NCBI GenBank assembly: GCA_031547595.1
Contig: JAVBRU010000029.1
Coordinates: 1-64,000 of the forward strand
Source of the DNA: JAVBRU01 sp031547595
GTDB taxonomy: Bacteria; Bacillota; Clostridia; Christensenellales; Aristaeellaceae
Reading direction: 5' to 3'
DNA: 64,000 bases
Shown: piece after piece, positions 53,634 through 62,153 of the stretch
How the letters are laid out: every line of letters begins with the position of its first letter
Numbering within the stretch: the first letter of the stretch is position 1
Position numbers and translations under genes: made by a program
The notes under the pieces: generated by a model
What the model was told of the DNA's origin: nothing
What the model saw: the letters and a program-made list of their open reading frames with translations, nothing else
Database searches by the model: none

Positions 53634-56505
53634 AGCTTTTTTGCGGTTCCTTACCGTGCAGTCCATTGCGGGCGGCGTGCTGATTCTGGTCATGCTGGCG
53701 CTGCGGAAATTCCTGGGCCACAAAATGTCCCAACGGTGGCTGTATGCGCTGTGGCTGATTGTCGCTCTTCGGCTGTTTGTGCCGCTGGAGCTGCCCACAT
53801 TTCTGTCTTTTCAGGCGGATAACGCAATCCCTGTGCAGCAGGCACATGTGGTGACAGACATAGCATCTGCTGACGCTGCAACGGTAAACGATATTTCTTT
53901 ACTCAGCCAAACGCAGCCCATTGAACGGACTATTACAGATCATTCCATATCTGAACAAGCAGCAGAGAATACCATACCTCCCCTGCAAACCACTGCTACG
54001 CGCCCCGCTCTCTCCCTTCCTCAGGCCCTGGTGCTGGTGTGGTGCGCGGGCGCGGCAGCGATGGCCGCCTACACGCACTATGTCAACCTCCGCTGGCGCA
54101 AGCGGGTTTTCCAAAACGCTATGCCGCTTCGCACCGCGCTGCCCCTGCCCGTGTGGATTTCGGATGTACCCTCCCCCTGCCTCATAGGCACCTTCAAGCC
54201 CGTGGTCGTTCTCAACAAACAAGCCGCACAACCAGAAAATCTGCCCTTTGCCCTGGCGCATGAATGGGGGCATTATCGCGGCCTCGATCATGTATGGAAC
54301 CTGCTGCGCAGCCTCTTGCTTACGCTGTTCTGGTTTCATCCGCTGGTATGGGTGGCAGTGCGTTTGAGCAAAAAAGACTGTGAACGCGCCTGTGACGAGC
54401 GGGTGATCCGTATGCTGGGCACGGAAAAATCTATTCCCTATGCGCGCACGCTGATTGCGCTGGTTTCCCCTGTGCAGGCATTCGGTTCGGCCAGCTTTAT
54501 GGCCACAAACCTCAAAGACATGAAGCAGCGGGTGCTGCTGGTGGCAGACCGGAGGCATGCCAAGCGCTGGGCGTGCGCGCTCTTTGCCGCCATCCTTGTG
54601 CTGACCTCAGTTGCAAGCTTTGCCACCGGCACGGCGGGGATGCGGGAAATCGAGCTGCCGCGCTCCTTCACAAGCACCCCGGCGTACTACCCCACCGCCA
54701 GCGGCCTGTGGCTGGCCGTCGACGGCTGCCTGTATAAGCAAAACAGCGACAACACCTATGTGGAGATCGCGCAGGTGGCGTCCGCTTCCCTCTTGGCGGC
54801 GGACAGCCAGGCCGTGTATATCCTGGATACCCAGCAAAACCAAATCCTGATGCTGAATACCGATGGCAAGCAGCAAAAGGCCTGGGCACTGCCAAGTGAA
54901 CTGACCCACCTCAAAATCGAAGTGGCCGGAAACAAGCTGGCGCTGCTGTGCGGCCTGGCCGCCAACTGGGATGAATACCGGCAATATACCGAAGCGAAGC
55001 TGTACCTGTTAAACAAGCAGGACGGCGCACTGACCGAAGTAAAAATCGGCAACGTGGTGGACATTTGCGCCGATGGCAGCGGCAACCTGCTGACAGTGCA
55101 CATGCCAACGCCGGGCCTTGTAGACAGCGTGATCAGCCGCCTCAACCCGCAAAACCTGTCCACCTCGTTTGTTACAGACACTTATTATAATGCGTCTATC
55201 ACGGCCGAGCCTGGCGCTATCTATATACTGACCAGCACCACCCTGAGCTGCTATGATGAAAAAACGGGGATTACCACCCAGCTCATGAAGGGGGCCGGTG
55301 TTTTGACCTCGATGACGACCATAAACGGCGTGCTCTACGCCTGGAACCGGGCGGAGAAGCGTCTGGTGGCCATGGATGTGAGCACCAACCGCACAGCGGG
55401 CAAGACGGTTCTGACCCTCATCAATCAGCCAGCCTTCGCCTACCAAACCTTTGAGAGCGCCAGGGAAGCCTTCGTGCTGCGCCATCCCGATGTGGAAGTG
55501 CAATTGATCGAAATGGGAGACCAGCAGATGTTCACCGGCCTCATGGCGGGCGACGCCGATATCGACATCGTGTCCGCACCCTCCGGGAAAATTCGGGAGA
55601 TGGGGCGGGCGGGCGCTTTGGCATCGCTGAGCGATTCCCCTGTTATGATGAACGCCCTCGGCCTGGCCGATTGGCTGCCCTTCGAAACGCTGTATTCTGA
55701 AAATGGCAAGCTCTATGGCCTCCCCGCTATTATTATGTATAATTTTTGGTCGGTGGATGCGGATCTTTCGCAGCAAACAGGCTTTGCCATGCCCGCCTAT
55801 CCCTACACCTGGCAGGATGTTTACGAGGCCGCCCTCGCTGCGGGCATCGGCCAGCCGGGCAAGCCCGTGCTGCTCTACGACCGCACCGCCAATCCCTATG
55901 TGATTGCCTACTATACACTGGCTGAAGGGCAGCGCCAGGGCAAGGTGAACTTTGACACCCCCGGCTTCCGCGCGGACATGGCCGCCTACAAGAAGATGGT
56001 GGAGCAGGGCATAATCTCGCTAAGCGCTAACGATGGCAGCGTCCCCGCCCTCATCCAAACCTTTGGGGATATCTCGGATCATAGCTTCCCCAGCCCAACC
56101 GTGAATGGCAAGGATACCGCCCTTGTGAACAGCTATGGCTACTGCGTCAACAACCGCTCCGCAAACCGGGAGCTTGCGCTCGAACTGCTGGCGGAGATTG
56201 CAAAGCCCGAACACCAGTATAAGAGCAACTACGGCCATCAGGAGACCATGATGCTGATGGATGTGTCCGGTTACGACCCGACATTATACCAGAACCCGCT
56301 GGGTCTCGCGCGCTACACCCAGCATGTGGAGGATATGCGGCAGTTTGCGGGCAACAACTGGGTGACCTGGAACCCCATGCTACACCCTGTGCGTGTTCTT
56401 GAAAACTCCGGGGAGGCGTTTGACCGCTATCTGGCCGGCAGCATTTCTCTGGATGAGGTGATCCGCATCCTGCAAGCCCGGGCAGACCTGATCCAGTACG
56501 AGTAA
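53626..56505 (+). CDS. BlaR1-like M56 protease fused to an ABC solute-binding domain
   Basis: A 959-residue membrane protein. Residues 1-335 are a BlaR1/MecR1 M56 unit with hydrophobic helices near 10-25, 38-52, 133-150, a paired stretch around 225-250 and 313-332. The zinc motif HEWGH is at 212-216, followed by ERACDERV. Residues 345-595 lack a penicillin-binding fold and instead resemble beta-propeller repeats (for example LLAADSQAVYILDTQQNQIL). Residues 600-955 are a family 1 extracellular solute-binding domain (YQTFESAREAFVLRHPDVEV, DIDIVSAPSGKIREMG, KLYGLPAIIMYNFWSVDADL). The ATG at 53626 is used, overlapping blaI. Two ABC permeases follow at once. I infer that ligand binding outside controls proteolysis of the BlaI repressor inside. 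Confidence 0.88.
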   Translation: MSEAFLRFLTVQSIAGGVLILVMLALRKFLGHKMSQRWLYALWLIVALRLFVPLELPTFLSFQADNAIPVQQAHVVTDIASADAATVNDISLLSQTQPIERTITDHSISEQAAENTIPPLQTTATRPALSLPQALVLVWCAGAAAMAAYTHYVNLRWRKRVFQNAMPLRTALPLPVWISDVPSPCLIGTFKPVVVLNKQAAQPENLPFALAHEWGHYRGLDHVWNLLRSLLLTLFWFHPLVWVAVRLSKKDCERACDERVIRMLGTEKSIPYARTLIALVSPVQAFGSASFMATNLKDMKQRVLLVADRRHAKRWACALFAAILVLTSVASFATGTAGMREIELPRSFTSTPAYYPTASGLWLAVDGCLYKQNSDNTYVEIAQVASASLLAADSQAVYILDTQQNQILMLNTDGKQQKAWALPSELTHLKIEVAGNKLALLCGLAANWDEYRQYTEAKLYLLNKQDGALTEVKIGNVVDICADGSGNLLTVHMPTPGLVDSVISRLNPQNLSTSFVTDTYYNASITAEPGAIYILTSTTLSCYDEKTGITTQLMKGAGVLTSMTTINGVLYAWNRAEKRLVAMDVSTNRTAGKTVLTLINQPAFAYQTFESAREAFVLRHPDVEVQLIEMGDQQMFTGLMAGDADIDIVSAPSGKIREMGRAGALASLSDSPVMMNALGLADWLPFETLYSENGKLYGLPAIIMYNFWSVDADLSQQTGFAMPAYPYTWQDVYEAALAAGIGQPGKPVLLYDRTANPYVIAYYTLAEGQRQGKVNFDTPGFRADMAAYKKMVEQGIISLSANDGSVPALIQTFGDISDHSFPSPTVNGKDTALVNSYGYCVNNRSANRELALELLAEIAKPEHQYKSNYGHQETMMLMDVSGYDPTLYQNPLGLARYTQHVEDMRQFAGNNWVTWNPMLHPVRVLENSGEAFDRYLAGSISLDEVIRILQARADLIQYE

Positions 56506-56511
56506 CAACCC

Positions 56512-57288
56512 ATGAAAAAAATGAAGATGATGTGGGGCATGGCCGCCCTTCCCTTTGTTGTTGGCTTCTTGCTGTTCTACATCCTGCCCTTTGCTTCCTC
56601 TATGCGGTTTTCGCTGATAGAGAGCACGTTTTCAAGCCAGTTTGTGGGCCTTCAAAACTATGCGGCTGTGCTTACCAATTCCTATTATCGGCTTGCGCTG
56701 ATGAACACGTTGCGGCTGATTGCGCTTGGCGTGCCCGCTGTTGTGGGCAGCGCGCTGATCCTGGCGCTGATCGCATCGCGCCTCGGAGAGCGGTATGCGC
56801 TCGCACGGGCAGGGATGATCCTGCCCCTGCTGCTGCCCAGCGCGGCTGTGGTACCGGCGTTTGCCAAGCTCTCCGCGCAGCATATCGCCCTGCCCGTATA
56901 CGCTATGTATGTGTGGAAGAACGCCGGGTTTTTGATGCTGCTGCTCATAGCCGCACTGTCCTCCCTGCCGCGGGAGGTGGACGAGGCGGCGGCGCTGGAC
57001 GGCGCTGCGGGTGTCTACAAAATCCTGTATATAACGCTCCCGCAGTTGTTCCCCGCCCTGTTTTTCACCTGCATACTGGGCGTGGCCTACAACCTGCGCA
57101 TTTTTAAGGAGACGTACCTCCTGTACGGCGCGTATCCCGATACCTCGCTGTACCTGATGCAGCACTACATGAACAATCACTTCAACAAAATGAACTATCA
57201 AAACCTCACCAGCGCCGCCATGATCTTTGCCGCGCTCGTGTTTCTCTTCATCTTTTGCGCCTATAAGGCAGAAAGAAGGATGGAATGA
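56512..57288 (+). CDS. ABC transporter permease (MalF type) of the BlaR1-like cluster
   Basis: A 258-residue permease with six predicted helices. Its EAA loop REVDEAAALDGAAGVYKILY followed by ITLPQLFP is intact, so it can dock an ATPase. It starts six bases after the BlaR1-like gene and overlaps the next permease by four bases. It is smaller than typical MalF proteins. Confidence 0.9.
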   Translation: MKKMKMMWGMAALPFVVGFLLFYILPFASSMRFSLIESTFSSQFVGLQNYAAVLTNSYYRLALMNTLRLIALGVPAVVGSALILALIASRLGERYALARAGMILPLLLPSAAVVPAFAKLSAQHIALPVYAMYVWKNAGFLMLLLIAALSSLPREVDEAAALDGAAGVYKILYITLPQLFPALFFTCILGVAYNLRIFKETYLLYGAYPDTSLYLMQHYMNNHFNKMNYQNLTSAAMIFAALVFLFIFCAYKAERRME

Positions 57289-58103
57289 AAAAACGGTATG
57301 CAGCCGCCTGTGTTTTTGTGATAGCGGCGGCACTGTTCTTGCTGCCCCTGCTGATCATGCTGTGCACCTCCTTGATGGGCGCTGAAGAAGTGGCCGTAGT
57401 GGCCAAGGCGAACGCGCCGCTGCGCCTGATCCCCTACCGCGTGACCTTGGAGGGATATTTTGAGCTATTATTTGCTTCTCAGACCTATCTGGCCACCTTC
57501 TGGAACTCCGTGCTGATCGCGCTATCCGTCACCGCTGGGCAGGCGGCAGTAGCGCTGATTGTGGCGTTTGTGCTGTGCAAGATACGGTTCCATTTCTCCG
57601 GCGTGCTGTTTTTGCTGTATGTGGTGGCGGCGCTGATGCCCTTTCAGGTGACGCTATTGCCAAACTATATACTGGCAAAGAGCCTGAAGATATACAACAG
57701 TTGGTGGGCGCTGATATTGCCCGGCGTGTTTGCGCCCTGTGGCGTGTTCCTGCTGCACCAGTTTATCAAAGGCGTGCCGGACGACATGGTGGAGGCCGCG
57801 ATGCTGGAAACAAGCTCACTGCCGCGCATGCTGCTATCCATCATCGCCCCGGCAGCCAAGCCCGGCATATTGTGTGTGATGGTGCTGGCGTTCTCGGAGG
57901 CATGGAACATGGTGGAGCAGCCGCTGATTTTGCTGAAAGATGCGTGGCGCTATCCGCTATCGTTGGCGCTGAACACGCTGAAGGACGGCGGCATGGGGGT
58001 GCTGTACCCCGGCGCGGTACTGTTTATGCTGCCCACGGTGCTGATCTATTTCTTGTTTGAGGATGAGCTGATCAGGGGCCTGTCCATAAGGGGTTTAATA
58101 TGA
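57285..58103 (+). CDS. ABC transporter permease (MalG type) of the BlaR1-like cluster
   Basis: A 272-residue permease with six helices. The EAA loop region reads DDMVEAAMLETSSLPRMLLS, keeping EAA but losing the usual Asp-Gly, so coupling to the ATPase may be altered. The C-terminus FLFEDELIRGLSIRGLI is typical. Its start and stop both overlap neighbours by four bases. No ATPase gene is present in the cluster. Confidence 0.9.
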   Translation: MKKRYAAACVFVIAAALFLLPLLIMLCTSLMGAEEVAVVAKANAPLRLIPYRVTLEGYFELLFASQTYLATFWNSVLIALSVTAGQAAVALIVAFVLCKIRFHFSGVLFLLYVVAALMPFQVTLLPNYILAKSLKIYNSWWALILPGVFAPCGVFLLHQFIKGVPDDMVEAAMLETSSLPRMLLSIIAPAAKPGILCVMVLAFSEAWNMVEQPLILLKDAWRYPLSLALNTLKDGGMGVLYPGAVLFMLPTVLIYFLFEDELIRGLSIRGLI

Positions 58104-59215
58104 AGAAGAAACGCACACTGCGCATTGCCGGGGTATTCCTGGCGGTTATGCTGCTGCTCACTTTTTTCTCCCGCACGATTTATCGCGGAATGCTGCCGCA
58201 GGTGGAGGTGGCCACCGCCCGCTCCGGCATGCTGACCATGACCTACACGGCCACGGAATTTCAAATCTCCTCCGACGCCAGCATCAGCGTTGAAATCCCC
58301 TTTGTTTTATCCCGCGCACTGACCGTAAGCAAAGTATTTGCCGCGCCCTGTCAAGCCGTTTCTATGGGCGATGCGCTGCTTTCCTTCCATGCTGCAGACG
58401 GAGAATTGCTGCTTTTCGAAGTACAAAAAGCGTGCATCAACGCCACCACCGCGCTGACGCTTTGGCAAAAGGAATACAACGAGAAAGTAACGGAGCTGAA
58501 TACAGCGCTGACCAAAGCCACCCGCAAATCAGAACAGGAAAAGCTGCAAGCAGACATTGATCTTCTGGGCTCCGGTATCATGAACGGCACACAGGGTTCC
58601 TTGCTGGCAACAGAGGAAGCGCAGTGTCGGGCGCTGGTAGCTGCGCTGCAGGCCCTTCAAAACCAAAGCTGGCGCATACTATCTCCTTGCGATGGCACCA
58701 TCGAAACATTGAATTTCTCTGCCGGGGATGCCTATAACGGGTTGGCCGCGCTGCTATCCATATGCCCCACGGGCAGCCCGTACCGTGTTGCCTGCCTGTG
58801 GAAGGACGCCCCGGAGCTTAATCTATATAGCTACACCATCACGGCAACCGGCCTGAATGCGGGCGAGCTGCGTGCGGTTTCTCTGCGTCAAACAGAAAAA
58901 GACACCTGGGTGGTCTTTGAGCTTGCGGACGGCATGCAGGCGGCCTCCGCCACCCTCACCGCCACCTCGCCCTACTACACCACTTTAGTGCCAAACAGCG
59001 CCCTTACAAACGACAAGCTCTATGTGCTCAAAACCAAAACCGGCGCATGGGGACAGGCTGAGTATTATGTCGAAAGCGCGACCCTCGTGCTGGGCGCAAC
59101 TGATCAGCAGTATACTGCCGTGTTATCCGGCCTGTCTCCCCGCGACGCCTTTATTGTCGATTCGAATAAACCTTTACAGGACGGCTGCGCGGTATTGCTG
59201 GCGGGCTATGATTGA
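58100..59215 (+). CDS. membrane-fusion / periplasmic-adaptor-like protein
   Basis: A 371-residue protein anchored by an N-terminal helix (IAGVFLAVMLLLTFFS). It has split lipoyl-like beta segments around a helical hairpin (about residues 100-200, with WQKEYNEKVTELNTALTKAT), then ILSPCDGTIETLNFSAGDAY and a beta-barrel-like C-terminus. This is the layout of HlyD/RND adaptors, here in a presumably Gram-positive cell. It overlaps the MalG-type gene by four bases. It may bridge the permeases or the sensor to the cell wall. Its last ten bases overlap the end of the convergent radical SAM gene. Confidence 0.75.
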   Translation: MKKKRTLRIAGVFLAVMLLLTFFSRTIYRGMLPQVEVATARSGMLTMTYTATEFQISSDASISVEIPFVLSRALTVSKVFAAPCQAVSMGDALLSFHAADGELLLFEVQKACINATTALTLWQKEYNEKVTELNTALTKATRKSEQEKLQADIDLLGSGIMNGTQGSLLATEEAQCRALVAALQALQNQSWRILSPCDGTIETLNFSAGDAYNGLAALLSICPTGSPYRVACLWKDAPELNLYSYTITATGLNAGELRAVSLRQTEKDTWVVFELADGMQAASATLTATSPYYTTLVPNSALTNDKLYVLKTKTGAWGQAEYYVESATLVLGATDQQYTAVLSGLSPRDAFIVDSNKPLQDGCAVLLAGYD

Positions 59216-60318
59216 GGAATATCCTCAAGCCAGCAGTCGTCCCCGTTCAGCCGCAGCGTGAACACCCGGCCATGATCCTCCGGGGACTTGGCCTGGGCAT
59301 ACTTGAACACCATCTCTCCAGAGGGCAACAGGCCCAGGATTTCGATCTTGCCCGTCGGGTGAGACATCGCATAGCGGAAACACTTGCCAAGGCCGTTCAG
59401 CTGCGCCTTGGCCTGCTCTATGATGTGAATGCCTTGTAATAACGGCACCTGAAATTGCGATTTGACAGCCACCACCGGACGGCACTGGAATACATAATAG
59501 GGACTCACCCCTGCTCGCGTCAGGCCCTTCAACAAGGCCACCAGGGCGTCGGGATTGACATTAACGCCTTTTAATAGCACGGTCTGGTTCGTCATCACCG
59601 CGCCGGGAGCGCGAAGCGCGTGGATGGCTTCCGTTGCCTCCTCCGTTAGCTCCCGCGGGTGATTAAACTGCATCACGATCACCAGTTGTTTTTTCTGGTT
59701 GTATTTCTTCAGCACGGCCAGCAGCCGCTCGTCCCCCGTCACACGCTGCGGAAACACCACAGGCGTGCGCGTGCCAAATCGGATGGCGTCCAAATGCGGG
59801 ATACCGCACAGCGCTTCCAGGTATTTCTCGATCAGCGATGTGCTGTTCAAAAACGCATCGCCGCCCGATATCAACACATTGGATATCTCGGTGTGCTCTT
59901 TGATATAACCAAAGATTTGGTCAAATTGCCGCGCAATCTCCTTTTGCGTGGCACCCACCATGCGCTTGCGAAAGCAATGACGGCAATACATGGCGCATGC
60001 ACTGGTGGATAATATCAGCGCCGTGGGGCCATATTTGTGCTGCAGGCCGGTGATGACGGTGTTGTCCGTCTCTCCGCTGGTATCCTCCAGCCCTGTCAAA
60101 TCCATGGGCTCCCCGGATGGAATACACTGCGCGCGGATGGGGTCGTCAGGGTCGTTTTCATCAATCAGCGAGGCATAATACCGCGTGATCGACATGGGAT
60201 ATTTCGCAATTTTCTGCTCCAGAATATGACGCTCCACCGCCGTCATTTGCGTCTGGTACGTCAAGGGAAGGCCCTCCAGGTCTGTGATGTTATACTTCAA
60301 ATCTTGCTGCCAGCTCAT
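59206..60318 (-). CDS. KamA family radical SAM aminomutase-like protein
   Basis: A 370-residue protein. The radical SAM cluster is CAMYCRHC (Cys108, Cys112, Cys115), followed by FRKRMVGAT. Later segments VLISGGDAFLNS, RFGTRTPVVFPQRV and SPYYVFQCRPVVA match lysine/glutamate 2,3-aminomutase relatives. The PLP-lysine segment reads HPTGKIEILG rather than the PGGGGK of classical lysine aminomutase, so the amino acid substrate is open. I use the ATG at 60318, which has GGAGGT six bases upstream; longer in-frame starts exist at 60339 and 60375. Confidence 0.87.
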   Translation of the reverse strand: MSWQQDLKYNITDLEGLPLTYQTQMTAVERHILEQKIAKYPMSITRYYASLIDENDPDDPIRAQCIPSGEPMDLTGLEDTSGETDNTVITGLQHKYGPTALILSTSACAMYCRHCFRKRMVGATQKEIARQFDQIFGYIKEHTEISNVLISGGDAFLNSTSLIEKYLEALCGIPHLDAIRFGTRTPVVFPQRVTGDERLLAVLKKYNQKKQLVIVMQFNHPRELTEEATEAIHALRAPGAVMTNQTVLLKGVNVNPDALVALLKGLTRAGVSPYYVFQCRPVVAVKSQFQVPLLQGIHIIEQAKAQLNGLGKCFRYAMSHPTGKIEILGLLPSGEMVFKYAQAKSPEDHGRVFTLRLNGDDCWLEDIPQS

Positions 60319-60430
60319 CCATGTACCTCCGATCCTCATTTTTGTTGGGGCAGTTGTTTGGGGTACCTTATTCAATTGTCTGTGTGGATAAGATTGATGG
60401 GTTTAGGAGTTTTTCCCATAATCACTTCGT

Positions 60431-60497
60431 ATTCTAGCATAAAAAAAGCGTGTTTGTCAACCCCACACTTGACAAACATCGCTTCTGCCGTTAATAT
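60431..60497. promoter_or_regulatory. divergent promoters with mirrored -35 boxes
   Basis: Minus strand (radical SAM gene): TTGACA at 60460-60455, 18-base spacer, TAGAAT at 60436-60431. Plus strand (GNAT): TTGACA at 60469-60474, 17-base spacer, TAATAT at 60492-60497. The two -35 boxes sit in a perfect inverted repeat TGTTTGTCAA/TTGACAAACA (60451-60460 and 60469-60478) with an eight-base gap. Confidence 0.75.
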
Positions 60498-60530
60498 AAA
60501 CCAATTCCACATACGAAAGCAGGGATTTTG

Positions 60531-61028
60531 ATGGTCATTGCCGCCGCAAAACCGTCCGATGTCAGCCGCATTATGCAGCTGATCGACGAGGCCAAGGAGT
60601 TTTTGAAAAAAAGTGGCGTAGACCAGTGGCAGGACGGTTATCCGAGCCTTGCCATCATCACGCAGGACATCGCAGCGGGCAGCGGTTATGTGATTTGGGA
60701 TCAGGAGACCATCATAGGCTATGCCTGTATTTCCTTTGACGGCGAAGCCGCCTACGATACCATTGACGGCGCATGGCTGAGCATACAGCCCTATGCGGTG
60801 GTGCACCGCCTAGCGGTGGACAGCAGCCGCAAAGGGCAGGGGCTGGCCTCCAGGCTTTTGCAATACGCCGAGGAGCTGTGCGCGCAGCGCGGCATCCACA
60901 GCATCAAAATCGATACCGACCAGCGCAATGAAGTGATGAAGCACCTGCTGCCCAAAAACGGCTACACCTTTTGCGGGGATGTCACCTTCGAAGGCAGCCC
61001 CAAGATCGCTTACGAAAAGCTGCTGTAA
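60531..61028 (+). CDS. GNAT family N-acetyltransferase
   Basis: A 165-residue protein beginning MVIAAAKPSDVSRIMQLIDE, with the acetyl-CoA motif VDSSRKGQGLASRLLQYAEE and a following IKIDTDQRNEVMKHLLPKNG segment. The substrate is unknown. The ATG at 60531 is preferred to a TTG three bases earlier because AGGGA is well spaced. It has its own promoter opposite the radical SAM gene. Confidence 0.87.
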   Translation: MVIAAAKPSDVSRIMQLIDEAKEFLKKSGVDQWQDGYPSLAIITQDIAAGSGYVIWDQETIIGYACISFDGEAAYDTIDGAWLSIQPYAVVHRLAVDSSRKGQGLASRLLQYAEELCAQRGIHSIKIDTDQRNEVMKHLLPKNGYTFCGDVTFEGSPKIAYEKLL

Positions 61029-61035
61029 CGGTCTT

Positions 61036-61686
61036 TTATTTGATAGCAGTGAATATGCCGGTGTTCTCCCATTGCCGCACCTGCCGAACCTGTTGGAACC
61101 CCGCCGTGCGCAGTAGTCGCATTTCTGTTGCTGCTGTAAACGGCGTGTCGTAATGATAAAACTGATTCGGGCTCAAACCCTGTTCTGCCCGCAAGCGAAG
61201 CAGTTCCGATTGGAAGAACTGCTCCTGCTCCGGGGTTTGGCAGGTGTAATCACCCTGTAAAAACACCACGCCCACTGCCAGCGCATGGTATATTTTTTGA
61301 TACAGAAAAAGCTTCTCCTGCTCGTTCCAATGGTGCAGCGAGTAGGTGGACAGCGCCATATCGTATGCTTCGCCAAAGGGCACCTCAAAATACGAGCCGC
61401 AAATCAGTTGCATGCTGCGGCCCGGGAACTTGTTTTGCAGCTGCCGCAGCATCTCGCCGGACACATCCACACCCGTCACCTGCGCATCCGGATACCGGGC
61501 GTACAGGCGCTGCAGCTCCAGGCCGGTGCCGCAGCCCAAATCCAGCACACGCGGGCGCGCGCCGGTCAGGCTCATCTGGTTCCCGATCTCCGTGTAAAAT
61601 TCGTCCAGCTGCAAATCGACCAGCATATGGTCGTCATATGTTTCTGCCCGCGTGTCAAAAAAATCACGCATAACTTCCAATGACAT
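61036..61686 (-). CDS. class I SAM-dependent methyltransferase
   Basis: A 216-residue methyltransferase. Motif I is VLDLGCGTGLELQRL, the post-I acidic residue lies in VTGVDVSGEML, and the LSTYSLHHWNEQEK segment is typical of UbiE/Methyltransf_25-type enzymes. It starts five bases after the GNAT gene on the same strand and should be co-transcribed with it from the attenuated leader. No specific target can be read; small molecule, rRNA or antibiotic modification are all possible. Confidence 0.87.
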   Translation of the reverse strand: MSLEVMRDFFDTRAETYDDHMLVDLQLDEFYTEIGNQMSLTGARPRVLDLGCGTGLELQRLYARYPDAQVTGVDVSGEMLRQLQNKFPGRSMQLICGSYFEVPFGEAYDMALSTYSLHHWNEQEKLFLYQKIYHALAVGVVFLQGDYTCQTPEQEQFFQSELLRLRAEQGLSPNQFYHYDTPFTAATEMRLLRTAGFQQVRQVRQWENTGIFTAIK

Positions 61687-61691
61687 ATTCT

Positions 61692-62153
61692 TTACTCCTC
61701 CGTTTGTATGGTATACACCCTGGTGGGCCCGTCAAACTCGCTTTCCTCCATGCCAAAGAACTGCCAACCGTATTTTTCATAGTACCCCACATGGTCGGTA
61801 CACAGATACACGGTATCAAAGCCGAGCTTTCGCGCCTCGTCCCGCCCGTGCGCCAACAGCTTGCCGCCGTAGGCATGGCCACGCTGCGCCTCATCAATGT
61901 GCACAGCGCACAGCCAGGGTTTCATATCCTTGCGCACCATAAAGTCGTTCTCAATCAGGCCGTAGCTGCCGATGATCTCGCCCTCCAACAGCATCACATA
62001 CCAGCGCGGCACAGGCTGCGCAGTGTGTATGGCATCCGTCAAAGATGCCTCGTAAATCGCGCGGTCAATCCCCCACTTCGCACTCAAATAATCCACTGCG
62101 CGTGCGTAGTAGGCAGGATTGTCCCGGATGGCTACGATTGTGCATTCACTCAT
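61692..62153 (-). CDS. GNAT family N-acetyltransferase behind an attenuator leader
   Basis: A 153-residue protein with the acetyl-CoA motif VHIDEAQRGHAYGGKLLAHG and the C-terminal TDHVGYYEKYGWQFFG seen in GNATs. AGGAGAG is eight bases before the ATG. It is the first gene of a two-gene operon with the methyltransferase. The long leader with mini-ORF and terminator suggests induction by ribosome stalling, as for antibiotic-resistance genes, but no known resistance acetyltransferase is recognisable. Confidence 0.85.
   Translation of the reverse strand: MSECTIVAIRDNPAYYARAVDYLSAKWGIDRAIYEASLTDAIHTAQPVPRWYVMLLEGEIIGSYGLIENDFMVRKDMKPWLCAVHIDEAQRGHAYGGKLLAHGRDEARKLGFDTVYLCTDHVGYYEKYGWQFFGMEESEFDGPTRVYTIQTEE

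Noticed and set aside
60319..60424. A 15-codon leader ORF in the radical SAM transcript
   Set aside because: It has no ribosome site and no terminator-type hairpin follows, unlike the two attenuator leaders reported.
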